Of a DNA stretch of 64,000 bases, positions 8,550-18,060 are shown in pieces. Source of the stretch: Verrucomicrobiota bacterium (GTDB taxonomy: Bacteria; Verrucomicrobiota; Verrucomicrobiae; Limisphaerales; UBA11358); NCBI GenBank assembly GCA_014860005.1, contig JACZKP010000177.1, positions 1-64,000 on the forward strand, given 5' to 3'. Position 1 is the stretch's first letter, and each line of letters starts with the position of its first letter. Made by a program: the position numbers and the translations under genes. The notes beneath the pieces are model-generated. The model had not been told where the DNA came from, did not search any database, and saw nothing but the letters and a program-made list of their open reading frames with translations.

Positions 8550-10361
8550 CTAATCGGCATTGCGCGTGGCTCTAAGTTGGTAGTAGCCCTCGCCGGCAGC
8601 CGGGACGTTGAGAGGATGAGTAATGGTTGCTCCCGTTCCGGGCAGGGATTCAATCAGTTCAAAGTTCGTGCCGAGCGACGGAGCGAAAAGGATTTCGTAC
8701 GTCACGTCTGCTTCGGAAGCGAACACCAAATTCAAGGTGCCGGGGGAGGCTTGAACTAATCCGAGCGCCGGGCGGACGGGCGGCTGCGGGCCGTCCGGGC
8801 AGAAGTTGAACTCGTTCATCGCGAGCGCCACCAGCGGCAGGTCGGTCGGCGTAAGCGCCGTGTTCGCGTCGGTCGCGGTAATGGCGAGGTTGACCGGCGT
8901 GGGCACCGTCGGCGGTGCAGTGGTTTCGCGCGTGGCGGGCGTGAGTTGGAACGCCGTTGGCGTGAACAGTCCACAATCCCGCGCGGGCGTCATGGTGGCG
9001 GCGTCCATTGAGAACACCTGCATGATCCCGCCGTTTAAGATGCTGACGGTGTAGAGCAGACTCTGGGTAGGGGGATCGAGCGAAACCCGAGTCGTCTCTG
9101 CGCCTCCCTCCAATCCGATCAGTTGAGGATTCTCGAGGTTGCCGTCCACCTTGAGCAAGTGACCGATTTGCCCGGTGGGGGGGCTACTGCTTTCCACGGC
9201 GAAGTAGGCGTGCGTGCCGTCCCAGCCTGCGAATTCGCCAATGAAGATGTTTCGATTTGTGATGACCAGGTCGGCTTGCACAAGAATGTCGCCCGTATCA
9301 CCATCAATCCGCATCAGGCCGAGGAAACTGCCTTCCAGGTTAAGATTGTATTCGTTGAACGCGCCAGCGGGAGTGCCCCCGGTAAGCCAGATGTTTTCAC
9401 CGTCGTAAACCGGGTTGCGTCCCAGGATGAAAATGTGGGTGACCGGCATGAATCCGTGGATGATCCTCACCCAGGCCAGCGAACCGTCGGCGTTATATTT
9501 GTACAGACCAGTAGCCCCGTCGGGATATCCGGTAAGGCGCGGCACCGATGTGGCAAACACCATTGAACCCTCCGGCCCGATGGACGGTGGGATGTCGCCC
9601 GGCCCCGGCCCCGCCTTCGCCCAGCGCACCGAACCGTCATTGTCAAGGCAGAGCAAATTATTGGGGCTGACCTGCAAGAGAAACCCGGTCTTATCGGGCA
9701 GACGGCGCAACATGAGGTCGGGCGGTTGAAACTCGCTCGGGGGATTCAGACCGGAATAATCCTTGTCAGCCAGCTTCGTGCCCTGCTCATCGAACAACAT
9801 CACGTTGACATTGCCCCCGAGATGTTGCGCCACGCCGATGACGTTGCCGGGATACCGGTCAATGGACATGACGTGCGAACCCTCGGCCAGCGGATTCGCC
9901 AGAACCGCTCGCAGATCAAACTCATAGCCGAAACGCTTGGCAAGCGTCCGGCCGTTGTAGATTCCAATACGGCCTTTTCCGTCAAGCGTGTAGGCGGCGA
10001 ACAAATTGTCCAAGTCCGCCAGCGCGAGCACGCGTTGATGCCGGGACCTGAAACCACCACTATTGGTGCCGCCGTCGAGATACGCGGCCCACTGCAGTTC
10101 GCCAAGATGATTGAACCGCGCGCCAGTAGCCGTGGTTTGCCCCGAGTTGAAACCCCGAATATCGGAAACGCCACTGAATTCAAACCCCAGACTGAAATCG
10201 TCCGTGAACAACTGTTTGATGGTCGGATCCTGAAGCGTCGTTAGAGCGGGATCCAACGCTTTGGACCAGGGAATGGCAGCCTCACCAGACTTGGTGAGAA
10301 ACGCGCAGAGTGTGAGGAGAAGTGAGAATTTCGCGGCTGGGTAGAGGGCTGAACGTAACAT
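8550..10361 (-). CDS. Secreted protein of unknown function, beta-propeller-like
   Basis: The 603-residue product begins with a typical signal peptide (MLRSALYPAAKFSLLL and a hydrophobic core ending EAA). The rest is rich in beta-strand-like stretches that alternate with GNV, DGT and DNDG turns, as in extracellular repeat or propeller proteins. A short proline/threonine linker near residue 475 precedes a C-terminal region. The end (VTYEILFAPSLGTNFELIES) resembles the conserved C-terminal module of many verrucomicrobial secreted proteins. No enzyme motif is visible. It is transcribed divergently from rnr. Confidence 0.6.
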   Translation of the reverse strand: MLRSALYPAAKFSLLLTLCAFLTKSGEAAIPWSKALDPALTTLQDPTIKQLFTDDFSLGFEFSGVSDIRGFNSGQTTATGARFNHLGELQWAAYLDGGTNSGGFRSRHQRVLALADLDNLFAAYTLDGKGRIGIYNGRTLAKRFGYEFDLRAVLANPLAEGSHVMSIDRYPGNVIGVAQHLGGNVNVMLFDEQGTKLADKDYSGLNPPSEFQPPDLMLRRLPDKTGFLLQVSPNNLLCLDNDGSVRWAKAGPGPGDIPPSIGPEGSMVFATSVPRLTGYPDGATGLYKYNADGSLAWVRIIHGFMPVTHIFILGRNPVYDGENIWLTGGTPAGAFNEYNLNLEGSFLGLMRIDGDTGDILVQADLVITNRNIFIGEFAGWDGTHAYFAVESSSPPTGQIGHLLKVDGNLENPQLIGLEGGAETTRVSLDPPTQSLLYTVSILNGGIMQVFSMDAATMTPARDCGLFTPTAFQLTPATRETTAPPTVPTPVNLAITATDANTALTPTDLPLVALAMNEFNFCPDGPQPPVRPALGLVQASPGTLNLVFASEADVTYEILFAPSLGTNFELIESLPGTGATITHPLNVPAAGEGYYQLRATRNAD

Positions 10362-10688
10362 GAGGCATATACAGATGAATGGTTAACACATGGTTTTTCT
10401 ACGGGATGGCTTATCGTAGTACTCAATGGAAGTTGTCGCAAGCGAAAGCTCAAACAAATGTTCAACCATCCCATGGTGATCCCTTCACGGATCATATTGA
10501 ACCGGAGGCTTTGCTCCGCGCCACTGACGCGCCGGGATTGAGTGGCCAGTGAGTCAACATCCCGAAGTTCCCTCAGCTTACAAAGGTGGTGCTGGTCAAA
10601 CGACCGCCTTAGTGCATACTAGCGATGGATCGCCGTGCGAGTCTCCCGGTTGCCGCCCGGCCAGTTGTCAGCGTCAAAACCCCGATTC
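10362..10688. other. Intergenic region between divergent genes
   Basis: About 330 bp separate the secreted-protein gene and rnr, which point away from each other, so promoters for both must lie here. I see an AT-richer stretch near 10380-10440 but no box that I would call with confidence. No gene is evident. Confidence 0.4.
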
Positions 10689-12932
10689 ATGAAAGACCAA
10701 ACAATCCGGCTGTTGAGCCACAAGAATTACGTCCCGTTGACTGCGGAAAACCTGCGGCGGCATCTGCGCGTACCGCCGGAACGCCAGCGGGAGTTCGAGC
10801 AAACGCTGCGTAAGCTGGAGCAAACCGGCCAGATCGCCCGCATCAAGGGCAACCGTTACATCCAGCCGCGCGAGGCGGACTTGATCCCCGGCCGGATTCG
10901 GATGAACCGCCAGGGCAAGGGGTTTCTCCAGCCGGACGACACGGGCCTCAAGGAAATCGCCATTCCCGAGAGCGCCACCGGCACGGCCTTGCACGAGGAC
11001 CGCGTACTCGTGCGGCGCGATGTCCGGCCCAAGGGCCTTCGGCCCGACGCCGCTGAACCCGCTACGGGAGCGGTGGTTCGAGTCCTGGAAAGACGGCGCA
11101 CACAGATCGTTGGCACCCTCCAACGAGGCCGTCAGTTTCTCTACGTCATTCCGGACGATCCTCGAATGCCTCACGATTTCTATGTACCGGAACCGCGCGA
11201 CATGGGCCGGCCCGTGCGCATGGGCGACAAGGTGGTGGTCGAGTTGCGCGAATGGGAATCGCGCCACACAAATCCCGAGGGCGAGATCATCGAAGTCCTT
11301 GGCGCACCGGACGACGAAGGGGTGGACATGCTTTCGGTGCTGCGCCAATACGATCTGCCACTGCATTTTCCGAAACCTGTTTTGAACGAGGCGCGCACCA
11401 TCGGCTCAACGGTTCATCCGCACGATCTGCCGGGCCGCGTGGACTGCCGGCGTCATCGCGTCATCACCATTGATCCCGACGATGCGAAGGATTTCGACGA
11501 CGCAATTTGTCTGGAGCGGGTGGCGCACGATCAATGGCGGCTCTGGGTTCACATTGCGGATGTCTCGCATTACGTGAAGCCCGGCACGGCGCTCGACACG
11601 GAGGCGCGGCGACGAGGCAACTCAACCTACCTTGTGGACCGGGTCATCCCGATGCTGCCGGAGGCGTTGAGCAACGAACTGTGCTCGCTCAAGCCGAACC
11701 TAGATCGCCTGACCAAATGCGTTGAATTCCTCATCACCAACGAGGGACGGGTATTGAACACGAAGTTTTATCCCGCGGTGATCCATTCGCAACGGCGCTT
11801 CACCTACGGCGAAGTGCTGGAGATTCTCCAACGTAAACCCACGTCCGATGCCATTGAGCAAATGCTGCATCAGGCGCACGAACTGGCGCAGCGCATCCGG
11901 CGGTCACGCTTCAAGGCCGGCTCGCTGGACCTGGACTTTCCCGAAACCAAAATCCGGCTGGATGATCGCGGGCGAATTCTGCGCATCGAGAAGACCGAGA
12001 ATGACGTTTCCCATCAGTTGATCGAGGAATGCATGTTGATGGCGAATGAGGCGGTGGCCACGCGGTTGATGGCGCAGCGCAGGCCGGCGGTTTATCGGGT
12101 CCACGAGTCGCCGGACGCGAAGCGTTTGCAGGAGTATCGCGAGGAAGTTTTGAGCCACAACGTGCCGTGTGGCAACCTCAGTCAGCCCGCCGAAGTGCAG
12201 AAGTTGTTAGCCCGCCTCAACAGCTTGCCTATTGGTCAGGCGCTCAAGATCGGTTTTCTGAAATCGCTTATGCGCGCGCGTTACGCGGTCGAGCCGCTGG
12301 GCCACTATGGGTTGGCCAAGAAGAAATACACGCACTTCACCTCGCCCATCCGTCGCTACGCCGACCTGGTGGTCCATCGCGCGCTCTTTGAAAAGAATCA
12401 CGGTTCAAACTCCGCGCTCAAGGAAACCGCCGAGCACATTTCCGTCAGCGAACGCAATTCCGCGGACGCCGAGCGCGACAGCAAGGACGTGAAACTGTTC
12501 GCATTCCTGAAAGCACAGTTGAAATCCGGCCGACCCGAGCGTTATCCCGCGCTCGTGACCGACGTCCGCAACTTCGGTTTCTTTGTGGACGTGCCCGGTC
12601 TGGCCATGAGCGGCCTCGTGCCGTTGTCCACGGTGGAGGATGACTTTTTTGTATTCGACGCCGCCCGCAATCTGCTCGTTGGACGCCGCACCCGGCGGAT
12701 TATCCGTCTCGGCGACAAAGTCACTGTGCAGGTGGCGAAGGTGGACAGCTTCAAGAAGCAGGTGGATTTCCGTCTGGCTACTGAGCGCAAATCCAACGGA
12801 GTGCGCTCCCCTGCACCACGGCAAAACCAGTCGCGCCCTTCCCAAGGTGATTCTGGGCGTCTCGCCGGAAGAACAACCTCACCCGCACCGCGCCAGAACC
12901 GGTCACGTCATTTCCAGCCCCGCCGACGATAG
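10689..12932 (+). CDS. rnr: Ribonuclease R
   Basis: This 3'-to-5' exoribonuclease degrades structured RNA and takes part in mRNA turnover and RNA quality control. Order of domains: N-terminal winged-helix and cold-shock regions, then the RNB catalytic domain with the metal-binding DPDDAKDFDDAI near residue 261, RRGNSTYLVDRVIPMLPE and HFTSPIRRYADLVVHR, and a C-terminal S1 domain (about residues 615-700). The tail is basic and low in complexity (SPAPRQNQSRP, PAPRQNRSRH), a known RNase R feature. I chose the ATG at 10689, which gives MKDQTIRLLSHKNY, over an upstream start at 10635. At 747 residues the length is normal. Confidence 0.95.
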   Translation: MKDQTIRLLSHKNYVPLTAENLRRHLRVPPERQREFEQTLRKLEQTGQIARIKGNRYIQPREADLIPGRIRMNRQGKGFLQPDDTGLKEIAIPESATGTALHEDRVLVRRDVRPKGLRPDAAEPATGAVVRVLERRRTQIVGTLQRGRQFLYVIPDDPRMPHDFYVPEPRDMGRPVRMGDKVVVELREWESRHTNPEGEIIEVLGAPDDEGVDMLSVLRQYDLPLHFPKPVLNEARTIGSTVHPHDLPGRVDCRRHRVITIDPDDAKDFDDAICLERVAHDQWRLWVHIADVSHYVKPGTALDTEARRRGNSTYLVDRVIPMLPEALSNELCSLKPNLDRLTKCVEFLITNEGRVLNTKFYPAVIHSQRRFTYGEVLEILQRKPTSDAIEQMLHQAHELAQRIRRSRFKAGSLDLDFPETKIRLDDRGRILRIEKTENDVSHQLIEECMLMANEAVATRLMAQRRPAVYRVHESPDAKRLQEYREEVLSHNVPCGNLSQPAEVQKLLARLNSLPIGQALKIGFLKSLMRARYAVEPLGHYGLAKKKYTHFTSPIRRYADLVVHRALFEKNHGSNSALKETAEHISVSERNSADAERDSKDVKLFAFLKAQLKSGRPERYPALVTDVRNFGFFVDVPGLAMSGLVPLSTVEDDFFVFDAARNLLVGRRTRRIIRLGDKVTVQVAKVDSFKKQVDFRLATERKSNGVRSPAPRQNQSRPSQGDSGRLAGRTTSPAPRQNRSRHFQPRRR

Positions 12933-13024
12933 CCACCGGCTGACGGTACTTACCGGTCGCGCGGTGTCAAAATCCTCAAAATACTTCGTCGGATTTTTCC
13001 GGCGGTGGCTGTTTAATGGGTGAG

Positions 13025-14494
13025 ATGCACGATCAGTCCGACGCTCAATTGCTCCGAGACTACGCCGAACGCGGCGCCGAAGCCGCCTTTGCCAAGATTG
13101 TCGCCCGCCACACCGACCTCGTTTATTCCGCAGCATTGCGCCAGGTCTATTCTCCCGACCTTGCACGCGACGTGACACAAAGCGTCTTCACTGATCTCGC
13201 GCGCAAAGCCCGCACCGTCAGCGCAAATCTCAGTCCCGAGGCAAGTCTCGTCGGCTGGCTGTATCGCGGCACGCGGTTCGCCGCGCGCGATCTCCATCGC
13301 AACGAAACGCGCCGCACCCAACGCGAAAGGCAGGCCATGGATCAATTTCTCTCTGCACCCGAAACTGCACCCGACTGGGAGCAACTCCGCCCCGTCCTCG
13401 ACGACGCCATGTCCGAACTGGATGACACCGACCGTGACGCCGTGTTGCTCCGCTATTTCAAGAACCACGACCTCCGCACCGTCGGCGCAACGCTCGGCAT
13501 CAGCGACGATGCCGCACAAAAGCGCGTGAGCCGCGCCGTGGAACGCTTGCGCGAATTCTTTGCCAAACGCGGCGTCACCGTCGGCGCGAGCGGACTCGCC
13601 GTTGTCATCTCCGCCAACGCCGTGCAAGCCGCGCCAGTGGGATTGGCCCTCACCATTTCCACCGCCGCCGCGCTGACCGGAACAACCCTCGCCACCGCAG
13701 CAACTGTCACCGCCACCAAAGCCATCGCCATGACTGCACTTCAGAAAACCATCGTCACCGCCACCATCGCCGTCCTCGCCGGAGTGGGAATCTACGAAGC
13801 TCACCAAGCTTCACAATTGCGCGACCGAGTCCAGACGCTCCAGCAACAGCAAGCGCCGATGGCGATGCAAATGGAGCAGTTAAACCAATCCTTAATTAAT
13901 GCAACCAACCAACTGGCCGCACTTCGCAGCGACAACGAGCGATTGAACCGAAACACCGGTGAACTTCTGAAGCTCCGTAATGAAGTCACTCAACTACGCG
14001 CATTGAGGCCTGAGGTCGTCAAATTGCAAAAACTCGCAACTCAATCCGCGTTTGGCTTGGCGGAGTGGAAACCGAGCCAGTTGGGCAATGTTGGCAGAGA
14101 AACACCGCAAGAAGCTCTACAAACATTTTTTTGGTCGTCAGTGACAACGAATATCGCGGAAATAAGGAATAGTCTTATTGGTGACGTAAGCGATCCCCCA
14201 ACCGAAGCAGCCATTCAAGAATATGTGAACCGCGCTGCAAACCAACAGGAATTCAAAGGTGTCGCAAAAATTAGAGTTCTCTCACAATCATTAAGCCTCG
14301 CCGATGAGGTTCAAATGGAAGTCCAACTGCAATTCGAGCAATCGAGCGGCCAAGTAAATGAAGGCTCTGGTGTATCCGCCATGGTGACGCTCCTAAATAT
14401 CAATGGTGAATGGAAGTTCGTGCTAAACAATACTCGCGATGGAGACGGCAATATCATTGGGGTTGATCTTGCCAATAAGTCTTCAGTGCGGTGA
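13025..14494 (+). CDS. ECF-type sigma factor with transmembrane and C-terminal sensory-type extension (copy A)
   Basis: Residues 1-180 are an ECF sigma factor: region 2 (AAFAKIVARHTDLVYSAAL, DVTQSVFTDLA) and region 4 (RDAVLLRYFKNHDLRTVGATLG, a helix-turn-helix). They would bind RNA polymerase core and redirect transcription. Then comes an Ala/Thr-rich hydrophobic part ending in IVTATIAVLAGVGIYEA, which fits a membrane anchor, followed by a coiled coil and a domain of about 170 residues that would be outside the membrane. The start at 13025 is chosen because it aligns with the start of its paralogue at 16253. The middle of the gene is almost identical to that paralogue. Targets are unknown. 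Confidence 0.8.
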   Translation: MHDQSDAQLLRDYAERGAEAAFAKIVARHTDLVYSAALRQVYSPDLARDVTQSVFTDLARKARTVSANLSPEASLVGWLYRGTRFAARDLHRNETRRTQRERQAMDQFLSAPETAPDWEQLRPVLDDAMSELDDTDRDAVLLRYFKNHDLRTVGATLGISDDAAQKRVSRAVERLREFFAKRGVTVGASGLAVVISANAVQAAPVGLALTISTAAALTGTTLATAATVTATKAIAMTALQKTIVTATIAVLAGVGIYEAHQASQLRDRVQTLQQQQAPMAMQMEQLNQSLINATNQLAALRSDNERLNRNTGELLKLRNEVTQLRALRPEVVKLQKLATQSAFGLAEWKPSQLGNVGRETPQEALQTFFWSSVTTNIAEIRNSLIGDVSDPPTEAAIQEYVNRAANQQEFKGVAKIRVLSQSLSLADEVQMEVQLQFEQSSGQVNEGSGVSAMVTLLNINGEWKFVLNNTRDGDGNIIGVDLANKSSVR

Positions 14495-14512
14495 TCGCAC
14501 ATCAGTCGTTAA

Positions 14513-14634
14513 TTACGCCTTCGGCTGAGGCGTGGGCGTCGGCTGCTTCACTTTCAACTCGATGTGCAGGTCACGGAATTGCTCCGGCTCGACGGTCCTG
14601 GGCGAGTCGGTCATCAGACACGTGCCTTTCGCGG
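14513..14634 (-). pseudogene. Decayed aspS 3' end, copy 1
   Basis: The minus strand reads PKTAKGTCLMTDSP, then TVEPEQFRDLHIELKV and a Pro-rich tail ending in a TAA at 14513-14515. This is the C-terminal segment of bacterial aspartyl-tRNA synthetases (the PKT...LMT...P motif and LRDLHI-type end). Only about 40 codons are present. The sequence stops at the palindromic block that starts at 14641. Confidence 0.7.
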
Positions 14635-14640
14635 TTTTCG

Positions 14641-14880
14641 GGAATGAGAATCCCAACGGGATTCCGGCCTCCAGCCCAAGGTTGCGACGCAGGAGCTACC
14701 TTGGGTCATCGTCCTTAAATTCCCCAACCCCAACGGGGTTGCGGCCAATTCGTTCGCGTTCGCGATGAACCACCGAAGACACAACCCCGTTGGGGTTGCT
14801 GATCTTTTCCGCACGTACCCAGGGTAGCTCGTGCCTCGCAACCCTGGGCTTTGGGTCTCAATCCCGTTAGGATTGTTCTC
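14641..14880. repeat. 240-bp palindromic repeat block, copy 1
   Basis: The block contains three nested inverted repeats: AATCCCAACGGGATT against CAATCCCGTTAGGATTG, CCCAAGGTTGCGACGCAGG against CTCGCAACCCTGGG, and CCCCAACCCCAACGGGG against ACCCCGTTGGGGTT. Near-identical copies lie at 18061-18300 and 18413-18650. No open reading frame in it looks real. Confidence 0.85.
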
Positions 14881-14975
14881 ACGCCTTCGGTGCAGGCGCA
14901 GGGGTCGGCGGCTTCACTTTCAACTCGCTGTGCAGGTCGCGGAGTTGTTTCGGCTCGAATTCTTCTGCGGGCATC
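14881..14975 (-). pseudogene. Decayed aspS 3' end, copy 2
   Basis: Minus-strand codons give EPKQLRDLHSELKV followed by the Pro-Ala tail of the same aspartyl-tRNA synthetase C-terminus as copy 1. It is cut off at the 5' side, next to the 3' end of the AbiEii-like gene. Confidence 0.65.
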
Positions 14976-14981
14976 CTGTCG

Positions 14982-15794
14982 TTACGGTTTAAGCCCACGC
15001 ACCGCCGGCCAGCAACCGCGCACGGACGGCGCATGTGGTTTCAACGTGGCAACGTGGCCAATCCAGCCCGGCTTCCCCGCTGCATCCACAAACGCCACGC
15101 CGATGGGCAGGTCGGGTCGTTCATCCGCCATACGAATCATCTCCGCCTCCGCCGCGTCGCTCATTTCGATCCACGCCATTTTCAGCGCCACGGGATCGAG
15201 ATCGCGGGCCTTGATTTTGTCGAGTTCGGTGGGGTTGATCTTGGCAAACCGCCTCATCATCTTGAGCAGCGACAGCGGGCTGAAACCGGGGTCTTTTCCA
15301 CACGCGGCCCAGCAGACGGCCGGCAGCGGAAATGTTTTGTGCAACTCCACAATGTCCACGTAGTCCCGGGTTTCTGTTCGGGCGGAAAGCGCAAGCGCCT
15401 TGTTCGTCGCGATGTCGAATAAATGCAGCCGCCAGCCCAGCAACGGGTCGCGTTCGATGGGGAAGTAACGGAAAGCCGAGTCCGCCGCCCAATCTATTTC
15501 CACGGATTCGTTGCCGCGACTCACCCTGGCTTTGCGAAACGTGGCGTCCTTTTCCCACTCACCATAACGCGACGGCGTCTCGACTTGAAAGCCGGCCCGC
15601 CGCAAACTTTCCACGTCACGATTGCTGGCACGCGTTACTTCTTCAGCCAGTTCGTGAAAAATGTCGAAGTCGTGCGAGAAACGCGCCGAGTCGTCGGTGA
15701 CATTCAACACGATGCCACCGGCAAAATGACTTTCCTCGCTCCGGTTTCCGGCGAGGACGGTTAGGATGTCTTTTTGTAAAGTGGTGAGAGGCAT
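14982..15794 (-). CDS. AbiEii/AbiGii-like nucleotidyltransferase, putative toxin
   Basis: The 270-residue product carries the pattern of DUF1814/AbiEii-type nucleotidyltransferases: a GG motif (FAGGIVLNV) followed by a DxD catalytic pair in FSHDFDIFHE, then SVEIDWAADS and the IATNKALALSARTETRDYVD block. Members of the family act as toxins that modify tRNA or nucleotides, and some give phage abortive infection. I start it at MPLTTLQKD (15794), where the frame overlaps the upstream small gene by 34 bp. That overlap suggests a toxin-antitoxin or two-gene operon. An in-frame extension to 15974 lacks support. The activity is inferred from motifs. Confidence 0.7.
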   Translation of the reverse strand: MPLTTLQKDILTVLAGNRSEESHFAGGIVLNVTDDSARFSHDFDIFHELAEEVTRASNRDVESLRRAGFQVETPSRYGEWEKDATFRKARVSRGNESVEIDWAADSAFRYFPIERDPLLGWRLHLFDIATNKALALSARTETRDYVDIVELHKTFPLPAVCWAACGKDPGFSPLSLLKMMRRFAKINPTELDKIKARDLDPVALKMAWIEMSDAAEAEMIRMADERPDLPIGVAFVDAAGKPGWIGHVATLKPHAPSVRGCWPAVRGLKP

Positions 15795-16036
15795 CGTTGT
15801 AAATCCTGGGCGTCGCACCAGGCGCGGTGACCGCCGTATTCGCGGAGGTGTTCCACCACCAACCGCACGTCTTCCAGATGGCGCAAGTGGTTTTCCGGGT
15901 GTGAAAGCGCGTCCGGATGCCAGAACCAAAAGCACTCGCGGTGATTGCGCACCAAGGCCGCCGCGCGCTCGCACAATTCCGCCGGGGCGGGTGTGGGCGG
16001 CGGCAACTCGGGCATTTCATCAGGCTCGGCAGCCAT
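15761..16036 (-). CDS. Small partner protein of the AbiEii-like gene, putative antitoxin
   Basis: This 91-residue acidic/aromatic protein starts at MAAEPDEMPELPPP and contains ECFWFWHPDA, LEDVRLVVEHLREYGG and HRAWCDAQDL. It ends 34 bp inside the next gene, so translation is likely to be coupled. It does not look like the winged-helix AbiEi antitoxin, and I do not recognise a named family. Its position as the first gene of the pair is the reason for calling it a putative antitoxin. An in-frame extension upstream to 16480 runs through the promoter region of the neighbouring sigma gene and is not believed. Confidence 0.5.
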   Translation of the reverse strand: MAAEPDEMPELPPPTPAPAELCERAAALVRNHRECFWFWHPDALSHPENHLRHLEDVRLVVEHLREYGGHRAWCDAQDLQRCLSPLYKKTS

Positions 16037-16252
16037 GAAACCAACGTAAGGACCATGGCACGTCAGAGCAAGGAATCGTTGGAGGCGCGGCGCAGCAGGC
16101 GGACGGCTTGCTGGAATTCCATACTTTGCATAGTGTGGACTGGACCTTTCCCGCATCCGTTGGGACTTTTCATCAGTTGGTGCATAAAGCTCAGGGATGC
16201 TTGCCGCCACAATTTCTGTCGGATTTCGCTCGCAGCGGGTACTATCCAACGA

Positions 16253-17914
16253 GTGAACGATCAAACCGACCAGCAACTCCTGCGCGACTACGCCGAGCGC
16301 CAATCCGAAGCCGCGTTTGCCGCCATCGTCCAGCGCTACGTTGATCTGATTTATTCTGCCGCTCTCCGTTTGAGTTGCGACGCCCACGCCGCCAAAGACG
16401 TGACTCAAAGCGTTTTTGTCGTGCTGGCGCAGAACGCCCGGCAACTCACCGACCGTCCGGCCCTTGCCGGTTGGTTGCACGGCACGGCCCGCAATCTTGC
16501 GGTAAAAGCCATCCGCTCAGATGTGCGTCGCCGCGCCCGTGAACAGGAGGCCGCCGTCATGAACGAACTGCTTTCCACCCACCCGGATGCCAGTTGGGAA
16601 CACATCGCCCCGCACCTCGACGATGCGCTGGGTGAACTCAGCGAACCCGACCGCGACGCCGTGTTGCTCCGCTATTTCAAGAACCATGACCTCCGCACCG
16701 TCGGCGCAACCCTCGGCATCAGCGACGATGCCGCACAAAAGCGCGTGAGCCGCGCCGTGGAACGATTGCGGGACTTCTTCGCCAAACGCGGGATCAGCAT
16801 TGGCGCGGGCGGACTCGCCGTCGTCATCTCCGCCAACGCCGTGCAAGCCGCGCCGGTGGGTTTGGCCCTCACCATTTCCACCGCCGCCGCACTGACCGGA
16901 ACAACCCTCGCCACGACCGCAACTGTCACCGCCACCAAAGCCATCGCCATGACTGCACTTCAGAAAACCATTGTCACCGCCACGATCGCCGTCCTGGCCG
17001 GAGCGGGCATCTACGAAGCCCGCCAAGCCTCGCAATTGCGCGAACAAGTTCACACGCTCCAGCAACAGCAAACAGCGCTGATAGAACAAATCAAGCAGTT
17101 GCATGGCGAGCGTGATGACGCGACAAACAAGCTAGTTTCGATGATTAAAGACATTACGAAAACCAGAAGCAATAACCTGGAATTGCTGAGACTGCGGAGT
17201 GAAGTTTCGCGTCTGCGATCTAACTTGAGTCAACCAACAGATTCCACAACCCAAGCCGCGCTGGCTTGGGTGGCCAAGAAAGAAAAGCTCCAGAATCTGT
17301 TTGAGGAAAGACCAGATCAGCAATTGCCGGAGATGGAATCTTTCACCGAAGGTGATTGGCTTGGACTCGTGAAGGATTTGAGGATGGAATCCGAGAAGGA
17401 CCTTGATCATGCAATGCACTTCGTACGGGCTTCGGCCAAGATGAACTCGGCACCTATTATTCGCGATGCGCTCAAGAAATTCGTGGAAGCTAACAATGGA
17501 AACTGGCCGGAGGACGTCGCTCAACTCAAACCTTTTTTTGACTATCCAAATAACGACGCGATTTTGCATCGATATAAAACCCTAAACAAAGCACAGGCTG
17601 AATCTGGATGGTTGAAGGGCATGATATTGGTTGAAAAAATCGCCGTGAACAAATGGAGCGAACCGCAAGTTGCAATTGGTCCAACGACATGGACGCAGGA
17701 GCCGCCACCTGCTCCCGTGCACTTAACTTTGCCGGAAGAACTTAATCCGGCCATGCAATCATTCATGCGAGCACATCAAAACGCGGGTGGTGGACAATGG
17801 CCCTTTCAAGAACCCGAAGACTTCACCAAGCTTTCCCCTTACATTACTACTCCCGAACAAAAAGCGGCGCTAGAAATCATGATTAAGATGTTGAATGGCT
17901 CGCAAGCTCCTTAA
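16253..17914 (+). CDS. ECF-type sigma factor with transmembrane and C-terminal extension (copy B)
   Basis: It is the paralogue of the gene at 13025. The start is a GTG (MNDQTDQQLLRDY) that lines up with the start of copy A. Region 2 (AAFAAIVQRYVDLIYSAAL) differs moderately. Region 4, the Ala/Thr-rich stretch and the membrane segment (VTATIAVLAGAGIYEA) are nearly the same, down to the nucleotide level, over about 400 bp. The part beyond the coiled coil is different (FTEGDWLGLVKDLRMESEK), with no homology to the tail of copy A that I can see. The two genes thus share a sigma-and-anchor core and differ in their far ends. Regulated genes are unknown. Confidence 0.8.
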   Translation: MNDQTDQQLLRDYAERQSEAAFAAIVQRYVDLIYSAALRLSCDAHAAKDVTQSVFVVLAQNARQLTDRPALAGWLHGTARNLAVKAIRSDVRRRAREQEAAVMNELLSTHPDASWEHIAPHLDDALGELSEPDRDAVLLRYFKNHDLRTVGATLGISDDAAQKRVSRAVERLRDFFAKRGISIGAGGLAVVISANAVQAAPVGLALTISTAAALTGTTLATTATVTATKAIAMTALQKTIVTATIAVLAGAGIYEARQASQLREQVHTLQQQQTALIEQIKQLHGERDDATNKLVSMIKDITKTRSNNLELLRLRSEVSRLRSNLSQPTDSTTQAALAWVAKKEKLQNLFEERPDQQLPEMESFTEGDWLGLVKDLRMESEKDLDHAMHFVRASAKMNSAPIIRDALKKFVEANNGNWPEDVAQLKPFFDYPNNDAILHRYKTLNKAQAESGWLKGMILVEKIAVNKWSEPQVAIGPTTWTQEPPPAPVHLTLPEELNPAMQSFMRAHQNAGGGQWPFQEPEDFTKLSPYITTPEQKAALEIMIKMLNGSQAP

Positions 17915-17950
17915 ATCAATTTCTAACTGGGCTCCCGTTAGGATTGTTTT

Positions 17951-18050
17951 TACGCCTAAGGACAGGCGCTTGCGTCGGCTGCGTCACCTTCAATTCGATG
18001 TGCAGGTCGCGGAGTTGTTTCGGCTCGACGGTGCTGGGCGAGTCGGTCAT
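17951..18050 (-). pseudogene. Decayed aspS 3' end, copy 3
   Basis: It carries minus-strand codons for TDSPSTVEPKQLRDLHIELKV followed by the tail, split only by point changes from copy 1. The PKT segment is shortened by a deletion of about 16 bp relative to copy 1. It sits 40 bp after sigma-factor copy B, just as copy 1 follows copy A. Confidence 0.7.
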
Positions 18051-18060
18051 CAGGTTTTCG

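Noticed and set aside
15917..16252. N-terminal extension of sigma-factor copy B
   Set aside because: It runs antisense through the small partner gene of the AbiEii-like protein and has no likeness to sigma factors. The GTG at 16253 aligns with copy A.
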